64,000 nt of DNA, taken from positions 188,932,564 to 188,996,563 of the forward strand of contig CM054112.1 in the NCBI GenBank assembly GCA_028673005.1. Direction: 5' to 3'. Shown here piece after piece: positions 9,809 through 19,080 of this stretch. The position numbers and the translations under genes were made by a program. The notes under the pieces are model-generated. The model ran no database searches and was not told the origin of the DNA. It saw only the letters and a list, made by a program, of their open reading frames with translations. The DNA comes from Tanypteryx hageni. Its lineage: Eukaryota > Arthropoda > Insecta > Odonata > Petaluridae. Each line of letters opens with the position of its first letter. Positions within the stretch are counted from its first letter, which is position 1.

Positions 9809-12800
9809 CAAATTAATTTGTTAACGTAAAATTCGTTTAACAGATGTGACAGATGCAATTACGGCCGGGGCCATTCAAGCCGGTGTTGGCGGCGGTGGTT
9901 CAGCCTCCACAGAACCGATGGAGGGAGGGCAAGACGGGGTTAAGTTTCCGGAGTCGTCGGAAAACATCACTACGGAGGCGCCGGTGGCTTCGGGGGAGGA
10001 GGAGGAGGCGGCGGCTTCGAGGGATGAGACATCGGCTGTGTCCTCGAGGGATGAGGCTGGCACCGGGAGTGATGGCGATGAAACAGCATGTGAAGGCGAT
10101 AGCGATGGCGATAGCGATGGCGACGACACCCAAGGTAGACATTTTAGTTTGGTTAAAGAAAGGATAAACTATTTTAAGAAATTTAAACTGAGGGGGAGGG
10201 TGATTGAGGTGGCGCTCAAAAAGTCCCCGAAGAATTTAAACCCCATCGTCTGGGTGGAGAAGTGCTTTAACCACATTGTGGGTTTTATTAAGGACGGTAC
10301 TAAGGGAAACGATCGGCTAGGGTTAGCTATTTATAATAGTATAACACCAGAAAAGCGGGCACATCTCCCCTTTAGAAGGGCCGATCAATTGGATGTCGAG
10401 GCCATTTTAAAAATTATTTCTAACGTTGTGCAAAGCAACGACTCCTTTGCAACGGCCGGGCATATCAATGTGGAAATTAGCCACGTTGATATGCCTTTAG
10501 GCCGCGGGAGACGTACACATGTAAATTCTATGCATTTTAATGACTTCTGTCAAAAAAAACGTAGCATAATCGTGATACCTGACGACGGTACCATATGCCT
10601 AGCTAGAGCTGTCGCGGTTGGCGTATCCTTACATGAGGATCAAGGGGCATTATTAAAAAAGATAAAAAATGGGGGTAATCTACAGAGGGAGCGGGCAATC
10701 GCGTTAATGAGGGATTCGGGGGTTGATTTAACTGATGGGGGAGGGATTGACGAGATTAAAAAAGTACAAGATTTTTTAAAAAATTATTCCTTAACAATTT
10801 TCGGTGATAGAAAGGGGCGGGATGTTATTTTCGAGGGTCCCAAGTCTACGGAAAGTCAGCCGCGGCAGCATATCGATTTGATTTTTGAAAATCAGCATTT
10901 CAACGTGATAACATCGTTAACGGGTGCATTTTCATGTTCCTACTACTGTAGGGAATGCCACAAGCCGTATTATCACAAAGAGGAGCACAAATGTGATCTC
11001 ATTTGCGACCGATGTTTTGAAAAACCCAAATGTGCAGAAAATATTGAAAAACTTAAATGTGTTGAATGCAATCGGTGGTTTTTTGGGACGGTTTGCCTAA
11101 GCAACCATAAAAAAAACGGCGGTGCTCTATGTAAATCCAGGAAATATTGTCAGGGTTGTAATAAACTGTATAAAGCAAATACTGGAGGCGAAAAGCACCG
11201 CTGCGGTGAGGCGTATTGTGCGGTATGTCGGAAGGTTTGTTTACCGGGGCATCTCTGCTTTATGCAACGCAATTCGGGGAATTCTGAAAAAAAAAATGAA
11301 GTGCTCTACATTTATTATGATCTAGAATGTCGACAAGATAAGCCCACCGACAACGGGGCATACGAGCACGTCCCCGTTTTGTGCGTTACACAGCAGAGCT
11401 GCTCTGACTGCGCAGATGTGATGAATAGTGATCATGTGTGTCAAACATGTGGTGTTCGAGAACACATTTTTGACACATGTGATCCTATTCGGGATTTCTT
11501 TAAATATTTAGCATTACCGAGGACCTATTTCAAGAAAATTATCTGCATTGCCCATAACATGAAGGGGTATGACGGCCATTTCCTTTTGAAATATATGGTT
11601 CAAAATAATAAATGGACACCCAAAGTTATAATGACTGGAACGAAAATTATAACGATGGATGTCCAAAATCTCAGGTTTATAGACTCTCTAAATTTCCTAC
11701 CCATGGCTCTCTCCAAATTACCTAAGGCGTTTAGTTTAGATGTAGACATTAAAAAGGGGTATTTCCCTCATTTTTTCAATAGATTGGAAAACAGAGGGTA
11801 TGTTGGTGCGATTCCGGGTAAGGAATCTTTCGGGTACGATACGATGACCACCGGTGAAAGGGATGTCTTTGACAAATGGTACGATACACAGTCTGAGACT
11901 GTGTTTCATTTTGAAAAGGATTTAAGGGAGTATTGCTCCAATGATGTAACTATACTAAGAGCCGCGTGCTGCGTCTTTAGCAGGCAATTTTATCATTTGA
12001 CAAAGGTGCGCCCTTTCACCGAGGCTTTGACTATCGCGAGCGCATGTCTCTTAGCTTATAAGAGAAATTTCTTGAAGGAGAATACCATAGGTGTTGTGCC
12101 TTCTGGAGGTTACCGATGGCGAGACAGGCAATCACATGTAGCAATTATGTGGTTGCTGTCCGAGGAGCAGAAGCGGAAAATTAAAATTAACCATGCTGCA
12201 AACGGTCGCGAAGTAAAATACGCAGGGTACAGAGTCGATGGGTATTTGGAGAGTGAAGGCGCCGTAACAATTTTTGAATTTTACGGTTGCTTTTATCATG
12301 GGTGCCCTGATTGTTTCCCTAACCGTCATGCCCCTATTTCGAACAACCAAAATGAAACAATGGGTTCCAGGTTCGAGGCCACCACATACCGACGTGAGCA
12401 CCTTTTAAAAAGTGGGTGTTCATTAATCGAGATGTGGGAGTGCAAGTTCGTAGAATATCTACAATCGAACCCGGAGGTAAAAAAGTTTCTAGATTATCAC
12501 CCCTATGCCGCCCAGGAACCTCTCAAACCTAGAGATGCTTTCTTTGGCGGTCGAACAAACGCGGCGAAATTGTATCACCGCGCGTGTTCTGGGGAACATA
12601 TTAAATATTTAGACGTTTGTTCCTTATACCCCTTCGTGAACAAATGGCGGAAATATCCGGTAGGACATCCGCAAATTCACGTTGGGGCAGAATGTCCACC
12701 GCTGAACGAATGTGAGGGGATTCTCAAATGCACGGTGCTTCCGCCGCGCGATATATACCATCCGGTTTTACCTGTGAGATTAAATGGGAAGCTCCTTTTC

Positions 12801-13910
12801 CCATTGTGTAGGAGTTGTGCTGAGGGTGAGGTGCAAGGGGAATGTCTGCATGAGGATGAGTGTGAAAGGAAATTCGTGGGGACTTGGGTCACTGACGAAA
12901 TTAAAAAAGCAGTAACTAAAGGGTATAAAATTTTGGAAATGCATGAGGTTTGGAACTACAAAGTCACTCTCTATGACCGTTCGAAGGACGAAGGTGGACT
13001 TTTCACAGGGTATATTAATTGTTTCTTAAAAATAAAGCAACAAGCTAGCGGCTGGCCGGAAGCATGCGTCACGGATAGTGATAAGACGCGCTATTTGGAG
13101 GACTTGAAAGAAAAAGAGGGCATAACATTAAAGTATGACGAGGTAAGGTTCAACGCGGGATTGAGGTCGATATCAAAGTTGATATTAAACTCTCTTTGGG
13201 GTAAATTTGGCCAAAGGGAAGACTTCGCCCGCACAATAATAATCAATAATGTTGATACCTTTTATAAAGTATTGACAGATCCAAATGTTGAAGTTCAAGG
13301 CATTCTACCAATTACCGAGGACGCGGTCTTCGTCAATTGCGTAGACAGATTGGAGGGGAGAAAAAACTCACCGAATGTTAGTGTCCCGATAGCTTGCTAT
13401 ACAACCGCCCACGCCAGACTCGTCTTATACGAGTATCTGGAGAAATTGGGTGAGAGAGCGATCTATTGGGACACTGACAGTGTTATTTTTACGGTGAAAG
13501 AGGGTGAGTGGTCACCACCGACGGGGACCTTCTTAGGTGAGATGACCGATGAGTTGGGGGTTTATGGGAAGGGCTCATACATTTCAGAATTTGTGTCGGG
13601 TGGGCCAAAAAATTATGCCTACAGAATTGTTTGTGGCGGTGACCCAAGTTCCACGAAAACTGTATGCAAGGTTAAAGGGATAGCCATAAACGGTTCAAAT
13701 AAAGATGCAATATGTTTTGATAGTCTTAAAGGGATGGTTGTGAATGGATCCCCTGCGGTAACTGTTGATATTCCGCGACAAATCCGCCGAACAAAATTTC
13801 ATGATGTGGTGACGCGAGGGGAAAGGAAGATTTATAGAATTGTATATACAAAAAGGCGGCGAGTCGGTAAATACAGAACATTGCCATTCGGTTTTAAATC
13901 CGCTTCTTAA
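9157..13910 (+). CDS. protein-primed family B DNA polymerase, spliced from three exons
   Basis: Replicative DNA polymerase of the adintovirus. The large frame opens without an ATG before about 9918, but two upstream segments join to it in frame: exons 9157-9496, 9607-9687 and 9844-13910, all junctions phase 1 with GT-AG introns, predicting 1495 residues. In that numbering: N-terminal extension 1-140; an acidic Glu/Ser/Asp-rich linker; an OTU-like signature with D388-G389-x-x-C392 and H492; a Cys-rich cluster about 505-615, likely zinc-binding; exonuclease motifs D633/E635, D717 and D841; polymerase motif A D1064 followed by SLYP; motif B K1252 with NSLWGKFG; motif C DTDS with D1350 and D1352; and KGI near the C-terminus. 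All catalytic residues seen for a DNA_pol_B_2 enzyme are present, so the gene looks functional. Protein priming is known for the family; the priming protein is not identified here. Splicing is inferred from the sequence and needs RNA evidence. Confidence 0.9.
9497..9606 (+). other. predicted intron 1 of the polymerase gene
   Basis: Begins GTATTG after CAAG and ends TTTTATTAG before GTGGAG, 110 bases. It holds ATG/ATT triplet repeats and in-frame stops. Removing it restores the frame across a phase-1 junction. AT-rich content contrasts with the GC-rich exons on both sides. Confidence 0.7.
9688..9843 (+). other. predicted intron 2 of the polymerase gene, with (TTA)n
   Basis: Begins GTAATG after GGCTG and ends TCGTTTAACAG before ATGTGACAG, 156 bases. 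A (TAT/ATT)n microsatellite fills about 9765-9808. Removing it joins exon 2 to the long polymerase frame in phase. Confidence 0.7.
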
Positions 13911-13931
13911 CAGCGGAATTATAACCGAATG

Positions 13932-13957
13932 CATTTTATGTATCTATTATATATATC

Positions 13958-14013
<56 letters not shown>

Positions 14014-14039
14014 GTGTGTGCGTGTGTGTGTGTGTGTGT
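13932..14039. repeat. (TA)n then (GT)n microsatellite
   Basis: About 50 bases of alternating TA from 13961 are followed by a (GT)n run to about 14039, directly after the polymerase stop codon. Dinucleotide slippage sequence with no coding content. Confidence 0.9.
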
Positions 14040-14710
14040 GTTACTTTATAGAGTAATAGTAATTTTATTTTTGGTAAAGATGGGGCGGCACTCATCATTT
14101 TCTTAAAATCCGCCTCGGTAATGATGCATAGTTAAAGAATATTTCCCAATCACGATAATACAAACTCTGACAAATACCGGCAACCCAACATTACAGGGGA
14201 TATGAAAATGCATTCGTTATTGTGTATTTCTTTTGATGTTTTAATTAATGTGTAGTATTGATACGGTTACTTAAATTTGTCTGTAATTTACCTATTTTTT
14301 GCTTTTCTATTTTGTTGTATTCGTCCTAGCTTGGTATTATTGTATTTACTGTTGATTTTAATGTTGAAATTTATTGTTGTTGTGAAGTTGTTGTTGTTGA
14401 TGAAACTCTTTATTTTACTTATATTTTAATGTTGAAGTCATTGTTGTTGAAATTTATTGTTGAAGTTACTGTTGAATTGTTATAGCATTTATCGTTTTAA
14501 TTGATGTAACCCTTTTATTTACTTATCTATTAATCTGTCCGTGTATCCGTTTATGCAGATTCCTCAGAGTTCGGACCATACGGGATGTTTGGGGATAATT
14601 CTTGCCCGTTTTTCATTGTCGAATAAATTAATAAATAAATCATTTCTACAAAATTTGTGTTGATTTCTAATAAAACCTGAACCATACCTTTCAAACCTTC
14701 ATTTATAGTT
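14040..14710 (+). other. spacer between polymerase and structural genes
   Basis: AT-rich, with repeated GTTGTTGTTGA phrases at about 14340-14480. Two AATAAA hexamers at 14622 and 14630 could end the polymerase transcript. The promoter of the structural gene block should lie here, but no clear TATA box is seen. Confidence 0.5.
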
Positions 14711-15400
14711 ATGTCAATCCCGTGGAAACACCCTTTCACAGCCATCGTGGCCGGTCCTACAGGGTCTGGTAAATCCGTATTCATGGAAAAATTTATAAAT
14801 GCGATCGATGCCATGGTCGATGTCAGAGTTGAGGAAGTTATTTGGTGCTATTCAGAGGTGCACTCTATACCGGCAAATTTGAGTAAGAATACCACGGTAA
14901 AATTTTATAAAGGAATACCCGACTTAGACGATATGAGTGGTGAGTTAGAACGATCTCGATTAATCGTCCTTGATGATATGATGAGAGAGGCTGATCATCG
15001 TGTCGTGGATATGTTTACTAAAGGCTCTCATCATCGGGGTTTGAGTGTTATTTTTATAACGCAAAATTTATTTCATCAAGGGGTAGGTAGACGCGATATA
15101 TCCCTTAATTCCCATTACATTGTATGTTTCAAAAATCCGCGAGATAGAGCTCAAATCCTCCATCTTTCTAGGCAAATTTACCCAGAAAACCCTAAATTCA
15201 TTCAAGATGCTTTTAGAGATGCCACGTCAATTCCGCACGGATATATTTTGTTCGACTTAAAACAATGCACTCCCGATGAATATCGAATAAGGTCGAAGAT
15301 ACTTCCTGAAGACGGGTTTACCCAAGTATATATTCCGAGGCACAAAAACCGCAACACGGCGGGATATCTTTCAGTCGGAGAAGATGTCTCGCACTGTTAG
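14711..15400 (+). CDS. FtsK/HerA-type genome-packaging ATPase
   Basis: A 229-residue P-loop ATPase expected to pump viral DNA into the capsid. Walker A is GPTGSGKS at residues 15-22. Walker B is RLIVLDDMM at 83-91, with hydrophobic strand residues before the DD. A sensor-like strand follows (LSVIFITQN, about 121-129) with a polar Gln/Asn end, as in the A32-like packaging ATPases of Mavericks and nucleocytoplasmic DNA viruses. The length is normal for the Maverick family. It is the first gene of the compact rightward block, and its 3' end overlaps the next gene by 17 bases. The frame is intact. Assignment to the family is firm; the packaging role is from established knowledge of relatives. Confidence 0.92.
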   Translation: MSIPWKHPFTAIVAGPTGSGKSVFMEKFINAIDAMVDVRVEEVIWCYSEVHSIPANLSKNTTVKFYKGIPDLDDMSGELERSRLIVLDDMMREADHRVVDMFTKGSHHRGLSVIFITQNLFHQGVGRRDISLNSHYIVCFKNPRDRAQILHLSRQIYPENPKFIQDAFRDATSIPHGYILFDLKQCTPDEYRIRSKILPEDGFTQVYIPRHKNRNTAGYLSVGEDVSHC

Positions 15401-15713
15401 GAACTGTCAGGAAATCCTCAGAGCTCTCTGTAGAGTCAAACCATCTCAAAGAGTCGCGATTTTAAAAACGGCCGATAAAGGTTTAATCGTGGTGATTTGC
15501 GAGTGTGCTCTTAACGTATTAAAAGGGAATATCGCCCTCAAACCGGAGTACAAACGCGAATTAGCTCGGCACAAAAAGATCTTACGAAGGCTGATCAAAC
15601 GCGGTGAGTGTTGGAAAAAGAAAAAACGAGTTATAATTCAATCTGGTGGCGCATTCCTTCCATTACTCTTGAGCTCCCTACTTACCGGTGCAATCGGTTC
15701 ATTGTTTCGCTGA
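15384..15713 (+). CDS. small basic pX-like virion protein
   Basis: A 109-residue protein. Residues 1-85 are mostly helical and basic, with a Cys-containing middle. After a Lys/Arg-rich stretch (about 70-82) comes a Gly-Gly followed by a hydrophobic tail, GGAFLPLLLSSLLTGAIGS, at the C-terminus. A basic segment followed by Gly-Gly and a hydrophobic tail is the layout of the adenovirus pX (mu) precursor and its adintovirus relatives, which condense or anchor packaged DNA. The gene starts inside the ATPase gene and stops two bases before the next ATG. Its function is inferred from layout, not from a catalytic motif. Confidence 0.72.
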   Translation: MSRTVRNCQEILRALCRVKPSQRVAILKTADKGLIVVICECALNVLKGNIALKPEYKRELARHKKILRRLIKRGECWKKKKRVIIQSGGAFLPLLLSSLLTGAIGSLFR

Positions 15714-15715
15714 AC

Positions 15716-16426
15716 ATGGAGCACGCAAAGAAGATGCTGTTAATACCTCCTGATGCGCTCAATCGTTTTAGACAGGGGGATACGAATTCTCAAATATCGC
15801 GCATGGATGAGGAAATGAGGGATATATTGCTCGAGAAAAATGTGTCAGATCAGGAGAAGTGGGAAAAATATAGAGAAATTTTGCAAAAATATTTAAACGT
15901 GGTGGAAAAAGAGAAAAAACCTATATACTTACCGATAATGCATGTCAGAGATGAGCAAACTCCGAAAGCCTTCCAGGCGCACACACTCAGTAACGATATA
16001 GTTAAAGAGCGGGGGAAAGGGATGTTTGCAGGCGATGATATAATTATAAACTCCGTACCGCAAACTTTTCGGAGAAAAGCGCGGCTGTTGTACGATCAGC
16101 TTTCCCGCAGTGATATTGTTTCATGGGATGAAAGTGGCGCTGTAAGTGTCCGGGGGCGAGTTCTCCCACGCTCAAACATAACAGATTTACTCAACGATGT
16201 GGTACGCCCTCGCAAGCATAGCAGTCCCGAAGGTTGGGAAATATTTTGCGATGCTTTACGCGAGCTGAATGTTCCACAAGAATATATAGGTAATAGTAGG
16301 AGATGGTCATTCATTCGACGAGAGACATCCACACCGTCTAAGTCATCACCACCTCTTCACGCGAGAAAAACAAAATTTCGATATTCACCTTATAATATTA
16401 AAGGTTGGACAAAGTTTCGCTTATAA
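15716..16426 (+). CDS. conserved-type adintovirus protein, function unknown
   Basis: A 236-residue protein. I chose the ATG at 15716, two bases after the pX-like stop, over an earlier in-frame ATG at 15608 that lies inside the pX-like gene. The first 30 residues carry MEHAKKMLLIPPDAL, then a charged coiled-coil-like helix runs from about 35 to 75. The middle, about 115-190, is globular. The C-terminal 35 residues are Ser/Pro/Arg/Lys-rich and look disordered. There is no His-Asp/Glu-Cys arrangement of an adenain protease and no membrane segment. Its place between the pX-like and integrase genes suggests a virion or assembly role, but I cannot assign one. Its TAA stop overlaps the integrase ATG by one base. 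Confidence 0.72.
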   Translation: MEHAKKMLLIPPDALNRFRQGDTNSQISRMDEEMRDILLEKNVSDQEKWEKYREILQKYLNVVEKEKKPIYLPIMHVRDEQTPKAFQAHTLSNDIVKERGKGMFAGDDIIINSVPQTFRRKARLLYDQLSRSDIVSWDESGAVSVRGRVLPRSNITDLLNDVVRPRKHSSPEGWEIFCDALRELNVPQEYIGNSRRWSFIRRETSTPSKSSPPLHARKTKFRYSPYNIKGWTKFRL

Positions 16427-17493
16427 TGAGTATCGCTGGTGCTTATTTCAACCCCGCCAACCCTGCGGGGTTCGCCGGAGCACGAGCTCTAGTAAGTGAA
16501 ATGCGTGGAAAATATTCGCCGCAAGAAGTTAAAAAGTGGTTAGAAGGTGTAGATGCATATACACTTCATAAACCGATCCGTAGAAAATTTACGAGAAATC
16601 GGTATATTGTAACCATGAAAGATGAGCTTTGGCAGGCTGACCTCAACGATATGCGCTCTTTGAAAAAGTATAATGATGGTTATAACTACTTACTCACGGT
16701 GATCGATGTATTCAGTAAATATGCGTGGGGGATACCGTTGAAAAGCAAAATGGGGTCGCATGTGAAGAACGCTTTTCAGAAAATTTTTAACCAAAGCAAG
16801 CGTAAACCGACACATCTCCAAACAGATAAGGGGACAGAATTCACGTCACGAATGGTTCGAAAATTTTTCAAAGAGAATCGTATAAATTACTATGTAACAC
16901 AAAACCCCGACGTTAAAGCGAGCGTGGTGGAACGTTTGAACCGCACACTTAAAACACGAATGTGGCGTTTTTTCACGCGATTTAACACCCGACGTTACGT
17001 TGATAGCATATCAAAGTTATTACACGGGTATAACCATGCCACCCACACAGCCATTAAAATGGCACCTGTAGATGTCAACGACGAAAATATACGTGAAGTT
17101 TGGAAAAACTTGTACGGCGCCAAGGAGAAAGGAAAACTAAAGACGCCGCGGTATGTTACTGGGGATGTGGTAAGAATTGGAAGAACAAAATCCACGTTCG
17201 ATAAAGGATATAAAAATAACTGGTCAGAAGAGGTGTTCAAAATAAAAAAGGTTATTAAAAGATCACCAATCGTCTACGTTATAGAAGATCTCCGCGGTGA
17301 GGAAATCGAAGGCACATTTTACGAATCCGAATTACAGCGCATCCGTGTCTCAACTACACATGAATACAAAATAGATAAAATTATCGCTTACAGAGGAAAA
17401 GGCACCAGAAGGGAAGCACTCGTCAACTGGGTAGGTTACTCTGATAGTTTTAATTCGTGGATTAAAATTAAGGATATAAAAGTGCTAAAATGA
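16426..17493 (+). CDS. retrovirus-like DDE integrase with chromodomain-like C-terminus
   Basis: A 355-residue integrase that should insert the linear viral DNA into host chromosomes. The catalytic triad is D72 (in WQADLND), D134 (in LQTDKGTEF) and E169 (in VVERLNR), a DD35E spacing typical of Maverick and retroviral enzymes. The region before D72 is basic. An SH3-like segment is likely at about 235-300. Residues 314-355 contain GTRREALVNWVGYSDSFNSW, which fits the chromodomain pattern of a beta strand with WxGY followed by SW, and could bind methylated histone tails. The ATG at 16426 overlaps the upstream stop (TAATG) and is preferred to one at 16405. The 3' end overlaps the minor capsid ATG by four bases. 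Frame intact. Confidence 0.93.
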   Translation: MSIAGAYFNPANPAGFAGARALVSEMRGKYSPQEVKKWLEGVDAYTLHKPIRRKFTRNRYIVTMKDELWQADLNDMRSLKKYNDGYNYLLTVIDVFSKYAWGIPLKSKMGSHVKNAFQKIFNQSKRKPTHLQTDKGTEFTSRMVRKFFKENRINYYVTQNPDVKASVVERLNRTLKTRMWRFFTRFNTRRYVDSISKLLHGYNHATHTAIKMAPVDVNDENIREVWKNLYGAKEKGKLKTPRYVTGDVVRIGRTKSTFDKGYKNNWSEEVFKIKKVIKRSPIVYVIEDLRGEEIEGTFYESELQRIRVSTTHEYKIDKIIAYRGKGTRREALVNWVGYSDSFNSWIKIKDIKVLK

Positions 17494-18281
17494 AAGATGA
17501 GTTTTATATCACATTACCGAGCAATAGCTCAGGCCACTCTTTCCCCGATAACACAACAACAAAATTCCGAACTCAGCTGCATCGACGCATTGAATTAAAG
17601 GGTCGGTGGATGGTGGGTGTGGTGGAATTTCAATACCCGTGTTCTCTCCTCACGGTGAGTAACAATAACAACACTATTCGAATATGGAAAGAGTCCGGCG
17701 CTGCCGAAAAACTAAAATTAAAACCTGGGAATTACGAAACTATCCACGATCTTGTGCGCGAAATAAATGACAAAGAACTTATCTCTTCGAGATTTATTTT
17801 CGAAGTAGAAGAAAATACCAGGCGTGTAAAAATACTACCACCAGATAGAAAAGAAGAAGAAGCGAAACGTGTGGACTTGAATGTGATTCATAGCGGTGAA
17901 AAAACTATGCTATCGTTTTCGCCGCGGTTGGCTCTCCAACTAGGGTTTGATCCGAGACTCGAAGTGACTAACGGCGATATCTCGAATCACCCTGCGAATA
18001 TTTTCTTAGGATTCCCGCATCAACTGTTCGTTTACTGCGACATTGTGGAATCCCAAATCGTCGGAGATACGTGCGCACCGCTTCTAAGAATCGCAAACTT
18101 GGATGCCAGGAAGTATGTTTATGGGGCTCAGAAAATGATTATATTTGACACGCCACACTATGTTCACGTAATGCGGCAAGAATTCGATTGCATAGAAATA
18201 GACATAAGAGATGACACCGGCGAATCTATCCCATTTGAGTTCGGGACGTCGTGCGTTAAACTTCATTTTCGCAAAATTTAA
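17490..18281 (+). CDS. penton-like minor capsid protein
   Basis: A 263-residue protein with alternating beta-strand-like segments and no long disordered regions, as expected for a single jelly-roll fold. It starts with MKDEFYITLPSNSSG and contains FPDNTTTKFRTQL, a pattern I recognise from Maverick/adintovirus minor capsid (penton) proteins, which form the vertices of the icosahedral shell. It lies between the integrase and the pVI-like gene, three genes of a virion block, which supports the call. The ATGA overlap with the integrase fixes the start. There is no enzymatic motif, so the name rests on overall sequence character and position. Confidence 0.82.
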   Translation: MKDEFYITLPSNSSGHSFPDNTTTKFRTQLHRRIELKGRWMVGVVEFQYPCSLLTVSNNNNTIRIWKESGAAEKLKLKPGNYETIHDLVREINDKELISSRFIFEVEENTRRVKILPPDRKEEEAKRVDLNVIHSGEKTMLSFSPRLALQLGFDPRLEVTNGDISNHPANIFLGFPHQLFVYCDIVESQIVGDTCAPLLRIANLDARKYVYGAQKMIIFDTPHYVHVMRQEFDCIEIDIRDDTGESIPFEFGTSCVKLHFRKI

Positions 18282-18284
18282 AGG

Positions 18285-18827
18285 ATGGTTAGGGTGGCAC
18301 GGAAAATAAAATTCGACGGTACTTGCGACCCATATGTGACTTATTATGGGAATCAAGCCGGGTTGGGTGTCGCCAGTGTTTATAGAGGTTCTCCTTATCA
18401 GAGGGGCCATGGCATTGGAAGTTTTTTGGGCGGTCTCTTTCGCACGGCGATGCCTCTCTTGGCACGTGGAGCCAAAGTCGTGGGAAAAGAAGCCTTTCGA
18501 ACAGGCTTGAACTTGCTTGGAGATTTTGTTCAAAATAAGCCGCTTCGTGAGTCCGTAAGAAATCGAGTCGACGAGGCAGGGGAAAATCTGAAAAGAAAGG
18601 CTGTGAAAACAGTTGACGATCTAATGAATGGCTCGGGGTACAAAATAAAACGAATCAAAAAACAACCTCATTCTTCGTCGAAACGTCGTCGCGTTAAGAA
18701 GCAAAGTAATAGTAAGCACAAGAAAAAGACAACAAAGAAAGGGAAGAAGAAGACGAGGAAATCAGAATCCGGAGGAAATCTTCTTCGGAGACGGGTTGTG
18801 AAACACCCCATTGATATATTTGATTAA
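18285..18827 (+). CDS. pVI-like basic internal virion protein
   Basis: A 180-residue protein starting three bases after the penton-like stop. Residues 41-82 form a glycine-rich, then amphipathic helical segment beginning GHGIGSFLGGLFRTAMPLLA, the layout of the membrane-active helix of adenovirus protein VI and its adintovirus counterparts. Residues about 103-172 are very rich in Lys and Arg, with Ser, suited to DNA binding or nuclear import. It ends with a short HPIDIFD tail. In relatives such proteins sit under the capsid vertices and help membrane escape; here that is inference from layout and from position just before the major capsid gene. Confidence 0.72.
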   Translation: MVRVARKIKFDGTCDPYVTYYGNQAGLGVASVYRGSPYQRGHGIGSFLGGLFRTAMPLLARGAKVVGKEAFRTGLNLLGDFVQNKPLRESVRNRVDEAGENLKRKAVKTVDDLMNGSGYKIKRIKKQPHSSSKRRRVKKQSNSKHKKKTTKKGKKKTRKSESGGNLLRRRVVKHPIDIFD

Positions 18828-18830
18828 GCA

Positions 18831-19080
18831 ATGGCTTTTCTACACTCACACTCTTGTGAGTGCGCAAAGTCCGAATTAGATCTTTTCACTCTGCCGCCGA
18901 CTCAAACGAGTATTCAAAATGGACAATGGATACATTACAAACCATTATCTTCGTTGAGTGACGACTCTCCCATAGAATTCGTCGTCCCCGGACAAGGAGA
19001 TGAGTACATCGATCTCTCGCAAACGTTACTCCACATCACGGTGAGAATCGTAAAACAAGACGGCACAGAAACGACACCTG
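18831..19080 (+). CDS. hexon-like major capsid protein, 5' part only
   Basis: The first 83 residues are visible before the assembly gap. They contain a Cys/His-rich start (HSHSCECAKSELDLFTLPPT) and then a strand pattern ending in DEYIDLSQTLLHITVRI, which matches the start of the double jelly-roll major capsid proteins of Mavericks and adintoviruses. The whole protein in this family is usually several hundred residues, so most is missing. The start lies three bases after the pVI-like stop. Whether the gene is intact cannot be judged. The 500-N run may not reflect the true length. Confidence 0.82.

Noticed and set aside
15716..16426. Adenain-type protease
   Set aside because: No His-Asp/Glu-Cys catalytic arrangement is visible; the sequence looks like a helical, partly disordered protein.
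14711..18827. Bacterial contamination because of operon-like gene spacing
   Set aside because: The genes are of the Maverick/adintovirus type, the flanks are arthropod repeats, and spliceosomal-type introns are predicted in the polymerase gene.
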